From contig CAVVDM010000010.1 of NCBI GenBank assembly GCA_963746885.1, positions 92,651 through 156,650 of the forward strand: DNA of 64,000 bases. The letters are read 5' to 3'. Of the stretch, positions 1-8,641 are shown piece after piece. Both the position numbers and the translations under genes were made by a program. The DNA is from DATARH01 sp963746885 (GTDB lineage: Bacteria > Pseudomonadota > Alphaproteobacteria > ATCC43930 > CGMCC-115725). The notes under the pieces were generated by a model. That model saw only the letters and a list, made by a program, of their open reading frames with translations, did not search any database and was not told where the DNA came from. Each line of letters starts with the position of its first letter. The stretch's first letter is position 1.

Positions 1-462
1 GACAATGCCGGCATCCTTCAGCGCGATGATCCCGAGAAACAGCCCGATCCCGGCCGAGATCGCCATCTTCTGCGACATCGGGATTGCGTCGACGAGCCAG
101 GAGCGCACCCGCGTCAGGCTGAGGATCAGGAACAGGACGCCCGACAGGAACACCGCGCCCAACGCGACCTGCCAGCTGTAGTGCAGCCCCTTGACGACGC
201 CATAGGCGAAATAGGCGTTGATCCCCATCCCCGGCGCCAGCGCCAGTGGATAGTTGGCAATGAGCGCCATCAGCAACGTCCCGAGCGCCGCGGCGAGGCA
301 GGTCGCCACGAACACCGCGCCCCGGTCCATCCCGGCATCGGCGAGGATCAGCGGATTGACAAAAGCGATATAGGCCATCGTCAGATAGGTCGTAGCGCCG
401 GCGACCAGTTCGATGCGCAGGCTGCTGCCGCTGGCGGTGACGCCAAAAAACCGGTCAATCAT
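1..462 (-). CDS. AzgA-type purine (NCS2) permease, N-terminal part
   Basis: This is the first 154 codons of a permease whose C-terminus lies beyond the window edge. It starts with ATG at 462 (MIDRFFGVTASGSSLRIELV). The N-terminal motif MAYIAFVNPLILADAGMDRG and the later NYPLALAPGMGINAYFAY are typical of the AzgA branch of NCS2 proton symporters for adenine, guanine and hypoxanthine. Hydrophobic segments are visible at about residues 18-40, 48-66, 70-82, 95-112 and 130-150, so it is an inner-membrane protein. It follows the pseudouridine synthase gene by 4 nt on the same strand, so the two are probably co-transcribed. Exact purine specificity cannot be read. Confidence 0.85.
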   Translation of the reverse strand, partial: MIDRFFGVTASGSSLRIELVAGATTYLTMAYIAFVNPLILADAGMDRGAVFVATCLAAALGTLLMALIANYPLALAPGMGINAYFAYGVVKGLHYSWQVALGAVFLSGVLFLILSLTRVRSWLVDAIPMSQKMAISAGIGLFLGIIALKDAGIV

Positions 463-466
463 CCCG

Positions 467-1312
467 CTACCTGCCCGATGCTGCCGGGTGCGCTCCCGCG
501 CCGCGCTTGCGGGAAGCGGATTGGGTTGCGGCGCGTGCGGGGCCGAGTTGCTCCTGCAAGACTTTCCGCGGCACCTCCTCGACCTCGCCGCGCGCCAGGT
601 GGCCAAGCTGGAACGGTCCGTATGCGAGGCGGATCAGGCGGGTGACGGGATAGCCGAGATGTTCGAGGACGCGGCGCACCTCGCGGTTCTTGCCCTCCTG
701 CAGCGACAGGGTAATCCAAGCGTTCGAGCCCTGTTGGCGGTCGAGGGCGGCGCGGATCGGCCCGTAGGCGACGCCGTCCACCGTGATGCCGCGGTCGAGC
801 GCAGCGAGCCGCGCCGGATCGACAAACCCGTGCACCCGCACGCGATAGCGACGCACCCAGCCGGTCGCCGGCAATTCGAGCCGGCGGGCCAGCGCGCCGT
901 CATTGGTCAGGAGCAGCAACCCCTCGGAGTTGAGGTCGAGCCGGCCGATCGAGACGAGCCGCGGCAACTCCGCCGGCAAGGCGGCAAACACGGTTGGCCG
1001 GCCCTTCTCGTCGCGATGCGTGGTGACGAGCCCGGCCGGCTTGTGATAGCGCCACAGCCGCGCCCGTTCGGGCTCGGGGAGCGGCTTGCCGTCGACCCGG
1101 ATCTCGCTGGCGGCGGTGACCGTGACGGCCGGGCTGGTCAACACCGCGCCGTCGACCGCGACTCGCCCCTCGGCGATCCAGCGCTCGGCGTCGCGCCGCG
1201 AGCACAGCCCGGCTCGCGCCAACACCTTGGCGATGCGCTGCGGCGGAACTTTTTGCTCCGAGAGGCCTGGCGACGCAAGGCTCTGGGGCGGGTCGGTCGT
1301 CGGCTGTACCAT
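467..1312 (-). CDS. RluB/RsuA-family pseudouridine synthase
   Basis: A 281-aa cytoplasmic rRNA-modifying enzyme that isomerises a uridine to pseudouridine. An S4 RNA-binding domain occupies about residues 23-70 (RIAKVLARAGLCSRRDAERW). The catalytic domain carries the family motif SIGRLDLNSEGLLLLTNDG at about residues 140-158, whose Asp is the nucleophile, and the later motif EGKNREVRRVLEHLGYPV. The basic, low-complexity C-terminal tail (residues 255-281) is common in alphaproteobacterial RluB-like proteins. Which 23S or 16S position is modified is inferred only from family. It is divergent from tadA, and the permease gene lies 4 nt downstream. Confidence 0.9.
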   Translation of the reverse strand: MVQPTTDPPQSLASPGLSEQKVPPQRIAKVLARAGLCSRRDAERWIAEGRVAVDGAVLTSPAVTVTAASEIRVDGKPLPEPERARLWRYHKPAGLVTTHRDEKGRPTVFAALPAELPRLVSIGRLDLNSEGLLLLTNDGALARRLELPATGWVRRYRVRVHGFVDPARLAALDRGITVDGVAYGPIRAALDRQQGSNAWITLSLQEGKNREVRRVLEHLGYPVTRLIRLAYGPFQLGHLARGEVEEVPRKVLQEQLGPARAATQSASRKRGAGAHPAASGR

Positions 1313-1397
1313 CGGGGGTCCGGTTCAAACGCGTGCGAGGACAGGGGTGCGCAGTGACGAGATAGGCCGAGACGCCGGTCGAGGCAATCGCGCTCCG

Positions 1398-1838
1398 ATG
1401 ATGGCGATGGCGCGCGCCCTCGACGAGGCGCGGGCGGCGGCAGCGGCGGGCGAGGTGCCGGTCGGCGCGGCGCTGGTCGACGCCGCAGGCGTCATTGTCG
1501 CTGCTGCCGGCAACCGGGTCGAGCGCGACCGCGACCCGACCGCACATGCCGAGATGCTGGCATTGCGCGAGGGTGCCCGGAGCCTCGACCTGAAGCGGCT
1601 GGCCGGCTGCGATCTCTATGTGACGCTCGAGCCCTGCCCGATGTGCGCCGCCGCGATAGGCCTTGCCCATATCCGCCGGCTCTATTTCGGCGCGTTCGAC
1701 CCGAAGGGCGGCGGGGTCGAGCATGGGCCGCGCATCTTCGATCAGCCGACCTGCCACCACCGCCCGGAAATCTATGGCGGGATCGGCGAGCGCGCCGCCG
1801 GCGAATTGCTGCGCGACTTCTTCCGGGCGCGGCGCTGA
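1398..1838 (+). CDS. tadA: tRNA-specific adenosine deaminase TadA
   Basis: A 146-aa cytidine-deaminase-fold enzyme that converts the wobble adenosine (A34) of tRNA-Arg(ACG) to inosine. The zinc site is complete: HAE in PTAHAEMLALRE supplies the His ligand and proton-shuttle Glu, and PCPMC supplies both Cys ligands. Two ATG codons in tandem (1398 and 1401) begin MMAMARALDEARAAA, and length and N-terminus match TadA. An upstream extension of the open frame overlaps the antisense rluB gene and lacks homology. The gene converges on the cyclase gene with only 2 nt between stop codons. Confidence 0.93.
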   Translation: MMAMARALDEARAAAAAGEVPVGAALVDAAGVIVAAAGNRVERDRDPTAHAEMLALREGARSLDLKRLAGCDLYVTLEPCPMCAAAIGLAHIRRLYFGAFDPKGGGVEHGPRIFDQPTCHHRPEIYGGIGERAAGELLRDFFRARR

Positions 1839-1840
1839 AA

Positions 1841-3040
1841 TCAGCCCTCTTCGGGCGGCAGCTCGAACAGACGCTGCATGCGCGAGAAGCCGCGCATCTC
1901 GAAATGGCCCAGCTCCCACATCGGGCTGTCGAGCTGGTTGGCGAACGCCTCCGACATGATCAGCGTACGGTCGAACTCGCCGCACAGACGCTCGATGCGG
2001 CTCGTCAGGTTGACGTCGGGGCCGATCACCGTGAAGTCGAGCCGGTCGCCGGAGCCGATATTGCCGTAGGACACGGTGCCGTGATGCAGCGCGATGCCGG
2101 CCTCCAGCGCCGGCGTGCCTTCCGGCTGGCGGCGGTTGCGCTCGGCCAGCGCGGCCAGCGCCTCGCGCGACGCGGCGAGCGCCGAGCTGCACGAATCGGC
2201 GGCGCTGCCGCCCGCCTCCTGGCGGAAGATCGCCAGCACGCCGTCGCCCATAATCTCCATGATCTCGCCGCCATGCGCCCGGATCGACGGAAAGACGCAG
2301 TCGAAATATTCGTTCAGCAGGCGGATCACGGCGCGTGGGCTGAGCCGATCCGACAGCAGCGAAAAGTCGCGCAAATCGCATAGCATCAGCGCGGCGGTGA
2401 TCGTGCGGATGTCGCCGCGCCGGACCTGGCCGTCGAGGATCAGGCGGGTCGGCTCGGCGCCGACATAGGTACTCATCATGTTCTGCGCGAAGCGCACCAG
2501 CGCCTTGGTCTCGACCACCGTCGAATAGGTCGGCAGCAGCTCGTCAAACACACGCAGCTCGGCCGCGGTAAAGCCGCCCGGCCGCCGCGTCGCCCAGGAG
2601 TGGGCGTTGACCAGCCCCTCGGCATAGATGATCGGTGCGATCACATAGTGCGTGTAGCCCTCGCCGCGCAATTCATCGAGCAGCGGGTAGGATAGCGGCA
2701 TGTCACCTTCGAGCCGCCACCCGAGCCGCTCTCTTCGGTCCATGACCGAGCGGATCGGGCTTTCGAGATAAAGCGCCGTCTTCTCGATCCCGTGGTAGAT
2801 GAAGCGCTCGTCGAGTGGCTGGCCGCGCTGCCAGATGCGCGACACGCCACGGTAGCGCGGGTGCAGCGCGCGCAGATGCAGCGAGACGCGGTCGAGCGGG
2901 ATCCCGGCGGCAACGAGGCGCTCGCACAATGCGCAAAGCAGCGCGGCATTGTCCGGCAGAAAGCGGCCGGCGCCGACCAGCCACTCGCCGAGCTCCTGTG
3001 CCGTGCCGCGGTGCGGCCCGGGCGTCGGTACAGCATCCAT
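1841..3040 (-). CDS. class III adenylate/guanylate cyclase
   Basis: A 399-aa nucleotide cyclase. The C-terminal catalytic domain (about residues 210-385) starts after RRGDIRTITAALMLCDLRDF and includes GGEIMEIMGDGVLAIFRQ. The Asp of CDLRDF and the Asp of MGDG are the expected metal-binding pair. Residues 1-200 contain no membrane segment and read like a GAF-type sensory region of the kind found in soluble bacterial cyclases. The substrate (ATP or GTP) is unresolved, but ATP is more usual in this group. It stands alone on the minus strand, 159 nt downstream of the phosphatase gene. Confidence 0.88.
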   Translation of the reverse strand: MDAVPTPGPHRGTAQELGEWLVGAGRFLPDNAALLCALCERLVAAGIPLDRVSLHLRALHPRYRGVSRIWQRGQPLDERFIYHGIEKTALYLESPIRSVMDRRERLGWRLEGDMPLSYPLLDELRGEGYTHYVIAPIIYAEGLVNAHSWATRRPGGFTAAELRVFDELLPTYSTVVETKALVRFAQNMMSTYVGAEPTRLILDGQVRRGDIRTITAALMLCDLRDFSLLSDRLSPRAVIRLLNEYFDCVFPSIRAHGGEIMEIMGDGVLAIFRQEAGGSAADSCSSALAASREALAALAERNRRQPEGTPALEAGIALHHGTVSYGNIGSGDRLDFTVIGPDVNLTSRIERLCGEFDRTLIMSEAFANQLDSPMWELGHFEMRGFSRMQRLFELPPEEG

Positions 3041-3199
3041 TAGCGCAACGCCGCCGTGCCGGCAGGCGCCACCTCAGCCGCCGTCGCCGGCAAGGCAATC
3101 ATCGCGACACGCAACATTTTGCTGATGTTGGGCGACGCGCCGGTCGCGGCAATGGCGGCGGCAAGCGAGAACCTGCCGGACAGATCGCCGCCGCTGCAC

Positions 3200-3796
3200 T
3201 CAGAGGCGCGGGCGTTCGTTGACCGCGAGGACGCGGATCCCGTCGGCATCGATGCGGATCGTGCTGATCGAGGCCTGGGCGACCTCGATGCGGCCATAGA
3301 AATCGAGCGGCATGCCGAGCGCAAACACCAGCGCCGAGCGGATCACGTCGCCGTGGCTGACCAAAACCACCGTATCGTCGCGGTGGCGCTCGCTGATCTC
3401 CAGCAACGCGTCGACAACCCGCCGCTGGACCTGCCGCATGCTCTCGCCGCCGGGGATCGTCGCGAGGCTGCGCTGGGTGCGCCACGCCTCCCAGCGCGGG
3501 TCGGCGCGGATCGCGTCGAAGGTCGAGCCGGTCCATTCGCCGAAATCGAGCTCGATCAGATCGTCACGGAACGCCACCGGCAGGGCGAGCCGGTCGGCAA
3601 CGATCTCGGCCGATTCGCGGGTGCGCTGCAACGGGCTCGCATAGAGCGACGCAATGCCCTCGCCGGCGAGGCGCTCGGCGACGGCGGCGATCTCGGCCCG
3701 GCCGCGCTCGCTGAGCCCGACCCCCGGCATGCGCCCGGCCAGCACCCGCCCGAGCAGCCCATGCTCGCCGTGGCGCAGCAGATGAAGCACTGTCAT
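3200..3796 (-). CDS. histidine phosphatase family protein (PGAM-like)
   Basis: A 198-aa member of the phosphoglycerate-mutase/acid-phosphatase superfamily. The phospho-acceptor motif LLRHGEHG is at residues 6-13. SPLQRTRESAEIV supplies the conserved second arginine, LIELDFGEWTG is the acidic loop, and LVSHGDVIRSAL holds the second catalytic His. It has no signal peptide, so a cytoplasmic phosphatase acting on a small phospho-ester is likely; CobC-like alpha-ribazole phosphatases look similar, but no cobalamin genes are near. It is the last gene of the rfbB-to-phosphatase run, 5 nt after the hydrolase stop. Confidence 0.88.
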   Translation of the reverse strand: MTVLHLLRHGEHGLLGRVLAGRMPGVGLSERGRAEIAAVAERLAGEGIASLYASPLQRTRESAEIVADRLALPVAFRDDLIELDFGEWTGSTFDAIRADPRWEAWRTQRSLATIPGGESMRQVQRRVVDALLEISERHRDDTVVLVSHGDVIRSALVFALGMPLDFYGRIEVAQASISTIRIDADGIRVLAVNERPRL

Positions 3797-3801
3797 CGCG
3801 C

Positions 3802-4992
3802 TCAGCCCGCCGCGGCCAGCGCGTAGACGCCACGCTCGAATCGGCCGTAGAGCCGCAACACAGTCGGGTCGGCAAACGGCAGCATCTGGGTCAGGATCAC
3901 GCCGGCGACGCGGCAGGAAGGATCGAGCCAGTAATAGCTGTTGAAGATCCCAGCCCAGCTCAGCGAGCTGGCGCGGCGCCCGTTCGGCCCGGGGTCGAAG
4001 TTCAGCATCGTGGCAAGGCCCCAGCGCACCCGGGCACCGGGGAACAGGTCGAAATCGTTGGCCCGCTCGGGCACGATGCTGCGCAAGACGCCGGCCGCCA
4101 TGTCGCCGACATGGTTCTGGCTCAGCAGCACCACCGTCTCCGGGCGCAGGATGCGCACGCCGCCGAGGCTGCCGCCGTGCATCAGCATTTCGAGAAAGGT
4201 CAGGTAATCGCGCGCGGTGGAATAGAGGCCGCCGCCACCGGCGTAGAATTCCGGCGTCACCAGGGGTTCGAGCGGCTGCGCCACGAGGCTGCCGTCGGAC
4301 TGGCGCTGATGGACGCTCGCCTGGCGGGTGCGTTGCGCGGGCGACGGAGCGAAGCCGGTGTCGGCCATGCCGAGCGGCGCGCAGATGCGCTCACGCAGCA
4401 CCTCGTCGATCGGCCGGCCGGCGACCGCTTCGACGATGCGGCCGACCCAGTCGATATTGATGCCGTATTCCCACTTGTCGCCGGGGTCGAAGGCGAGGGG
4501 CTGGCGCAAGGCCGCGATCTCGCCGCTCGCCATCCCCGGCATGCCGGTCGCTTCGGCATAGCGCCGCGTATTGGCGTTCGACCAATCGTAGGTGAAGCCG
4601 GCGGTGTGGGTCAGCAGGTGCTTCAGCGTGATCGGCCGCCTGGCCGGGCGCAGCATCGGCTTGCCGGCGGCGTCAAATCCCTCCAGCACCTGCGGCGCGG
4701 CGAGCGCCGGCTCGCCGATGTCGGGCACCGGCGCATCCAGCGCGAGCCGGCCTTCCTCGACCAATTGCAGCGCCGCGACCGAGGTGATCGCCTTGGTCAT
4801 CGAGGCGATGCGGAAAACGCTGTCGTGCGTCATCGCCGGCCCGCCGGCGAGATCGCGCACCCCGAACGCGCCTTCGTAGACGGTCCCCGCATCGGTCGCC
4901 GCCATCGCGACGACTCCCGGCACCTCGCCCGCCGCAACCGCGCCGCTCAGCACGTCGTCGAGCCGCGCGGCGGCCTCCGCTCGCCCTGCCAT
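3802..4992 (-). CDS. beta-lactamase-family serine hydrolase (class C/EstB-like)
   Basis: About 396 aa with the penicillin-binding-protein fold. The nucleophile motif is SMTK (in VFRIASMTKAITSVAAL), the YxN motif is YGIN, and the C-terminal region is glycine-rich. Such proteins are mostly esterases or D-peptidases rather than antibiotic lactamases. I chose the ATG at 4992 (MAGRAEAAARLDDV) because GAGGTG precedes it and it avoids overlap. A longer reading from 5034 would overlap the aminotransferase gene by 29 nt. No clear signal peptide is visible, suggesting a cytoplasmic enzyme. It lies 13 nt downstream of the aminotransferase in the same operon. Confidence 0.85.
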   Translation of the reverse strand: MAGRAEAAARLDDVLSGAVAAGEVPGVVAMAATDAGTVYEGAFGVRDLAGGPAMTHDSVFRIASMTKAITSVAALQLVEEGRLALDAPVPDIGEPALAAPQVLEGFDAAGKPMLRPARRPITLKHLLTHTAGFTYDWSNANTRRYAEATGMPGMASGEIAALRQPLAFDPGDKWEYGINIDWVGRIVEAVAGRPIDEVLRERICAPLGMADTGFAPSPAQRTRQASVHQRQSDGSLVAQPLEPLVTPEFYAGGGGLYSTARDYLTFLEMLMHGGSLGGVRILRPETVVLLSQNHVGDMAAGVLRSIVPERANDFDLFPGARVRWGLATMLNFDPGPNGRRASSLSWAGIFNSYYWLDPSCRVAGVILTQMLPFADPTVLRLYGRFERGVYALAAAG

Positions 4993-5005
4993 CACCACCT
5001 CGCGC

Positions 5006-6256
5006 TTAATCGTCGGAGCCGGCATGGCGGACATTGCCGCTCTGCTCCGGGATGCCGGTTTCCTCGTAGCAGACCCGCGCGAAGCGGGCGACGCCCTCGC
5101 GGATCTCCTCCTTGGTCGTCAGGCCGAAGCACAGCCGCAGCCGCGACTTCGACGCTTCGCCGTCGACCGCCCATTCCGGCCCGGGATTGAAAGCGATGCC
5201 GGCCTTGAGCGCGGGCTGCACCAGCTTGCGCACATCGACCGAGTCGGGCAGCTTCATCCACAGGAAGATGCCGCCTTTCGGCAGCCACGGCTCGACGGCG
5301 GTGCCGAACTCGCGCGCGACGGCTTCGACCATGGTGTCGAGCTTGTCCTTCAGGGTGCGGCTCAGCTCGTCGACATGGTCGGCGAAATGCTTCGAGAAAT
5401 ACTCGGCGACGACCATCTGCTCGAGCGCGCCGGTGCCGCTGTCGGTGCTCGACTTGATCGCCACCATGCGGCTCATGAAATCCCAATCGGCAACGACGTA
5501 GCCGAGCCGCAGAGCCGGCGCCAGGGTCTTCGAGAACGAGCCGATGTGGATGACGCGGGAGGGATCGAGCGAATAGAGCGCGGGCGGCGCGTCCATGCCA
5601 CCCCAGGTCAGATCGGCATAGCACTCGTCCTCGAAGATCGGCACGCCGTACTGCGCGGCCAACGCCAGGAATTCGCGGCGCCGGGCGAGCGGCATGATGC
5701 TGCCGGTCGGGTTCTGGATGGTCGGCACCGTGCAGATGTATTTCGGGGTGGTGCCCTTGGCCTTCAGGTCGGCGAGGATGGCGGCGAGCGTGTCGATCCG
5801 GATGCCGTCCTCGTCGAGCGGCGCGCCGACGATATTCACTCCGAGGCGGCGCAATTTCGTCAGATAGCCGCCATAGGTGAATTCTTCGAGGATCACCGTG
5901 TCGCCGGGCTCGAGCAACACCTGGTTGACGAGGTCGATCGCCTGGCCGGAGCCGGAGGTGATCAGCACGTCGTCCGGCCCGGCGCTGACGCCGCGCCAAT
6001 GCCCGAGCTTGTCGGCGACGAACTGGCGCAGCCCGCGATAGCCCTGCGGCCCTTGCGCCAGGCTGTAGAGCGCGAGGTCGGCTCCTTCGCGCCGCAGCAC
6101 CGAGGCGGTCGCCGCAATCAGCCCCTCGACCGGGATCAGGCTGCGGTCGTTATGGCCGCCGATGAAGTTGTATTCGGCGTTGCCGGCCCAGCGCGCCGCC
6201 GGCGCCGGCACCTTCTTGCCGAACAGATTGGCGTAGGCGAAGCCGGTGCTGCTCAT
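5006..6256 (-). CDS. PLP-dependent class I/II aminotransferase
   Basis: A 416-aa fold-type I aminotransferase resembling 2-aminoadipate/valine-type enzymes and the catalytic half of MocR proteins. The PLP lysine lies in HIGSFSKTLAPALRLGYVV, the cofactor aspartate region in PIFEDECYADLTW, and the substrate-side motif in QNPTGSIMPLARR. There is no N-terminal winged-helix domain, so it is an enzyme rather than a regulator. Its substrate is unknown. It sits 10 nt downstream of rfbA, so sugar amination is conceivable, but it lacks the DegT/ArnB signature of sugar aminotransferases and amino-acid metabolism is likelier. Confidence 0.87.
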   Translation of the reverse strand: MSSTGFAYANLFGKKVPAPAARWAGNAEYNFIGGHNDRSLIPVEGLIAATASVLRREGADLALYSLAQGPQGYRGLRQFVADKLGHWRGVSAGPDDVLITSGSGQAIDLVNQVLLEPGDTVILEEFTYGGYLTKLRRLGVNIVGAPLDEDGIRIDTLAAILADLKAKGTTPKYICTVPTIQNPTGSIMPLARRREFLALAAQYGVPIFEDECYADLTWGGMDAPPALYSLDPSRVIHIGSFSKTLAPALRLGYVVADWDFMSRMVAIKSSTDSGTGALEQMVVAEYFSKHFADHVDELSRTLKDKLDTMVEAVAREFGTAVEPWLPKGGIFLWMKLPDSVDVRKLVQPALKAGIAFNPGPEWAVDGEASKSRLRLCFGLTTKEEIREGVARFARVCYEETGIPEQSGNVRHAGSDD

Positions 6257-6266
6257 GCGGGGGTTC

Positions 6267-7130
6267 CTATTCAGGCAGGTTGGCGAGATAGCGACCGTAT
6301 TCGTTCTTGCCGAAGCGGCGCGCCTCGGCGAGCAAGCGGTCGCGGTCGATATACCCCATATGATAGGCGACTTCCTCGACGCAGGCGATCTTCAGTCCCT
6401 GTCGCATCTCGACCGTGCGGACATATTCGCCGGCTTCGAGCAGATCCTGGTGCGTGCCGGTGTCGAACCAGGCATAGCCGCGCCCCATCCGCGCGACCTT
6501 GAGCCGGCCGCGTTGCAAATAGAGGTTGTTGAGGTCGGTGATCTCGAGTTCGCCTCGCGCCGAGGGCTTCAGGTCGCGGGCTAGATCGAGAACCGTATTA
6601 TCGTAGAAATAAAGCCCGGTGACGGCCCATTGCGAGCGCGGCTGCAGCGGCTTTTCCTCGATCGAGATCGCCGTGCCGCGCTCGTCGAACTCGACGACGC
6701 CGTAGGCCTGCGGGTTGCGCACCTGATAGGCGAACACGGTCGCCCCGTCATGCGGTCGCGCCGCTTCCTGCAGCATCTCCGACAGGCCGTGGCCGTAAAA
6801 GATGTTGTCGCCGAGAACGAGGCCGACCGGGCCATCGCCGACGAAGGCGCGGCCGATGATGAAGGCTTGCGCGAGGCCCTCGGGGCGCGGCTGCTCGGCG
6901 TAGGCGATCGCCACGCCCCACTGGCTGCCATCGCCGAGCAATGCCTCGAAGCGGGCCCGCTCGGCGGGGGTGGTGATGACCAGAATATCGCGGACCCCCG
7001 CCAGCATCAGCGTCGTCAGCGGGTAGTAGATCATCGGCTTGTCGTAGACCGGCAGGAGCTGCTTGCTGACGACCAGCGTCACCGGATAGAGCCGCGTGCC
7101 CGCGCCCCCGGCTAGAATGATGCCCTTCAT
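6267..7130 (-). CDS. rfbA: glucose-1-phosphate thymidylyltransferase
   Basis: A 287-aa enzyme making dTDP-glucose from dTTP and glucose 1-phosphate, the first step to dTDP-rhamnose and other dTDP-deoxysugars. The N-terminal nucleotide-binding motif GGAGTRLYP and the following KQLLPVYDKPMIYYPL are diagnostic, as are GLVLGDNIFYGHGL and EEKPLQPRSQWAVTGLYFYD. Length matches RmlA (about 290 aa). It lies 24 nt after rfbB. Neither rfbC nor rfbD is in the window, so the final sugar cannot be stated. Confidence 0.95.
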   Translation of the reverse strand: MKGIILAGGAGTRLYPVTLVVSKQLLPVYDKPMIYYPLTTLMLAGVRDILVITTPAERARFEALLGDGSQWGVAIAYAEQPRPEGLAQAFIIGRAFVGDGPVGLVLGDNIFYGHGLSEMLQEAARPHDGATVFAYQVRNPQAYGVVEFDERGTAISIEEKPLQPRSQWAVTGLYFYDNTVLDLARDLKPSARGELEITDLNNLYLQRGRLKVARMGRGYAWFDTGTHQDLLEAGEYVRTVEMRQGLKIACVEEVAYHMGYIDRDRLLAEARRFGKNEYGRYLANLPE

Positions 7131-7154
7131 TCCTGTCCCTCGTTCTGCCGGCGC

Positions 7155-8234
7155 TCACGCTCCGGCTGCCACGCCCTCCCGGCTGCCGGCGCCGAGCCGG
7201 GTGCCGGGATATTTCTCGGCCCAGATCGGCTGCCACCAGTCGCGGTTGTCGAGATACCACTGGACGGTCTTGCGCAGCCCGGTCTCGACGCTCTCGCGCG
7301 GCCGCCAGCCAAGCTCGCGCCCGATCTTCGTCGCATCCATCGCATAGCGCCGGTCGTGGCCCGGGCGGTCCTCGACAAAGCTGATGAGGCCGGCATGCGG
7401 CCGGTGCGCCGCGCCCGGAACAAGCTCGTCGAGCAGGCTGCAGATCGCGGTTACAACCTCGAGATTGGTGCGCTCGCCGTCGCCGCCGATATTGTAGCTC
7501 TCTCCCGGCCGGCCTCGGGTCAAAACGGCGTGCAGCGCACGGGCATGGTCGTCGACATAGAGCCAGTCGCGCACGTTGTCGCCCTTGCCATAGACAGGTA
7601 TTTCTTCGCCGTGCAGCGCCTTCAGGACGACCAGGGGGATCAGCTTTTCAGGGAAATGATAGGGGCCGTAATTGTTTGAGCAGTTGGTCATCACCGTCGG
7701 CAGCCCGAAGGTCTCGTGCCAGGCCCGCACCAGATGGTCCGCGGCCGCCTTCGACGCGGCATAGGGGGAATTGGGCTGGTAGCGGCTCTCCTCGGTGAAT
7801 TTGCCGTCAGGCCCGAGCGAGCCGAACACCTCGTCGGTCGAGACGTGGTGAAAGCGGAAGCGCCGCGCCGCGTCGGCCGGCAGTCCGCGCCAATAGTCGC
7901 GCGCCGCTTCGAGCAGGGCATAGGTGCCCGTGATATTGGTCTTGATGAATTCGCCGGGGCCGTCGATCGAGCGGTCGACATGCAATTCGGCGGCGAGGTG
8001 GAGGATCGCGTCCGGGGCAAAGGCGCGCAGTTGCGCAGCAATCGCCGGGCGGTCACCGATATCGGCCTGATAGAAGCCGTAGCGCGGGTGGTGTTCGATC
8101 GCCGCGAGCGAGGCGAGATTGGCGGCATAAGTCAGCTTGTCGACGTTAAGCACCGTGGCGCCGAACTCGCCGACAAACAGCCGACACACCGCCGAGCCGA
8201 TAAAACCGGCGCCGCCGGTCACCAATATCTTCAT
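7155..8234 (-). CDS. rfbB: dTDP-glucose 4,6-dehydratase
   Basis: A 359-aa extended short-chain dehydrogenase that converts dTDP-glucose to dTDP-4-keto-6-deoxyglucose. The Rossmann motif is GGAGFIGSAVCRL (residues 7-19). HVSTDEVFGSLGPDG supplies the catalytic Thr-Asp-Glu, YAASKAAADHLVRAW the Tyr and Lys, and NCSNNYGPYHFPEKLIPL is the RmlB substrate signature. It heads the five-gene minus-strand run. The upstream 0.4 kb separates it from a divergent gene group of possible polysaccharide function. Confidence 0.96.
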   Translation of the reverse strand: MKILVTGGAGFIGSAVCRLFVGEFGATVLNVDKLTYAANLASLAAIEHHPRYGFYQADIGDRPAIAAQLRAFAPDAILHLAAELHVDRSIDGPGEFIKTNITGTYALLEAARDYWRGLPADAARRFRFHHVSTDEVFGSLGPDGKFTEESRYQPNSPYAASKAAADHLVRAWHETFGLPTVMTNCSNNYGPYHFPEKLIPLVVLKALHGEEIPVYGKGDNVRDWLYVDDHARALHAVLTRGRPGESYNIGGDGERTNLEVVTAICSLLDELVPGAAHRPHAGLISFVEDRPGHDRRYAMDATKIGRELGWRPRESVETGLRKTVQWYLDNRDWWQPIWAEKYPGTRLGAGSREGVAAGA

Positions 8235-8641
8235 CGCGCCGCTCGCTGGCTGGTTGACGAGTGGGCCCGGCCGACCGTCGCCGGGCCGGCAAGGTCTCCG
8301 CGGTTGGGGGCCGAAAAAATCCGGGGCGCATTAACACGCGATCGCGGCACGAGTGCAAGCGGCAAACAATCACAGTATCTTAGTGAGGGGGTGCGCCGGG
8401 CGCGGCGCAGTGGCGGCGCGCAACGAGTGCCGGCCGACACCGGCATCTGCTTGCCGCGTCAGCCGATTTCTGGTCGTATAGCGGGGCGGCGGGTTACGGG
8501 TCTGATCGCGCCTAGGCGGATCCGGGGCTCGGTGGCTGGCATCTTGCCCGTCGGCCGCCGGAGATCAACCTGCCCAGCAGCACCTTCAAACGCGCGACGA
8601 GACAAGCGGCGATCGATCCGTCAGGCGTCGCCGAGTTTATC
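8235..8641. other. intergenic region between divergent rfbB and the 8642 gene
   Basis: About 400 nt with no convincing gene. The frame of the 8642 gene stays open upstream to a TAG near 8515 but has no ATG, GTG or TTG there. Promoters for both directions are expected here, but I cannot point to a convincing -35/-10 pair. No terminator is expected between divergent genes. Confidence 0.5.

Noticed and set aside
900..2381. Long open frame antisense to the pseudouridine synthase, tadA and cyclase genes
   Set aside because: Its translation is Arg/Ala-rich with no motif. It exists because GC-rich genes leave the opposite frame free of stops.
3802..5034. Antibiotic-resistance beta-lactamase
   Set aside because: The SMTK/YGIN motifs define the broad serine-hydrolase family. 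No exported signal, no AmpR neighbour and an operon with sugar and amino-acid enzymes argue against it.
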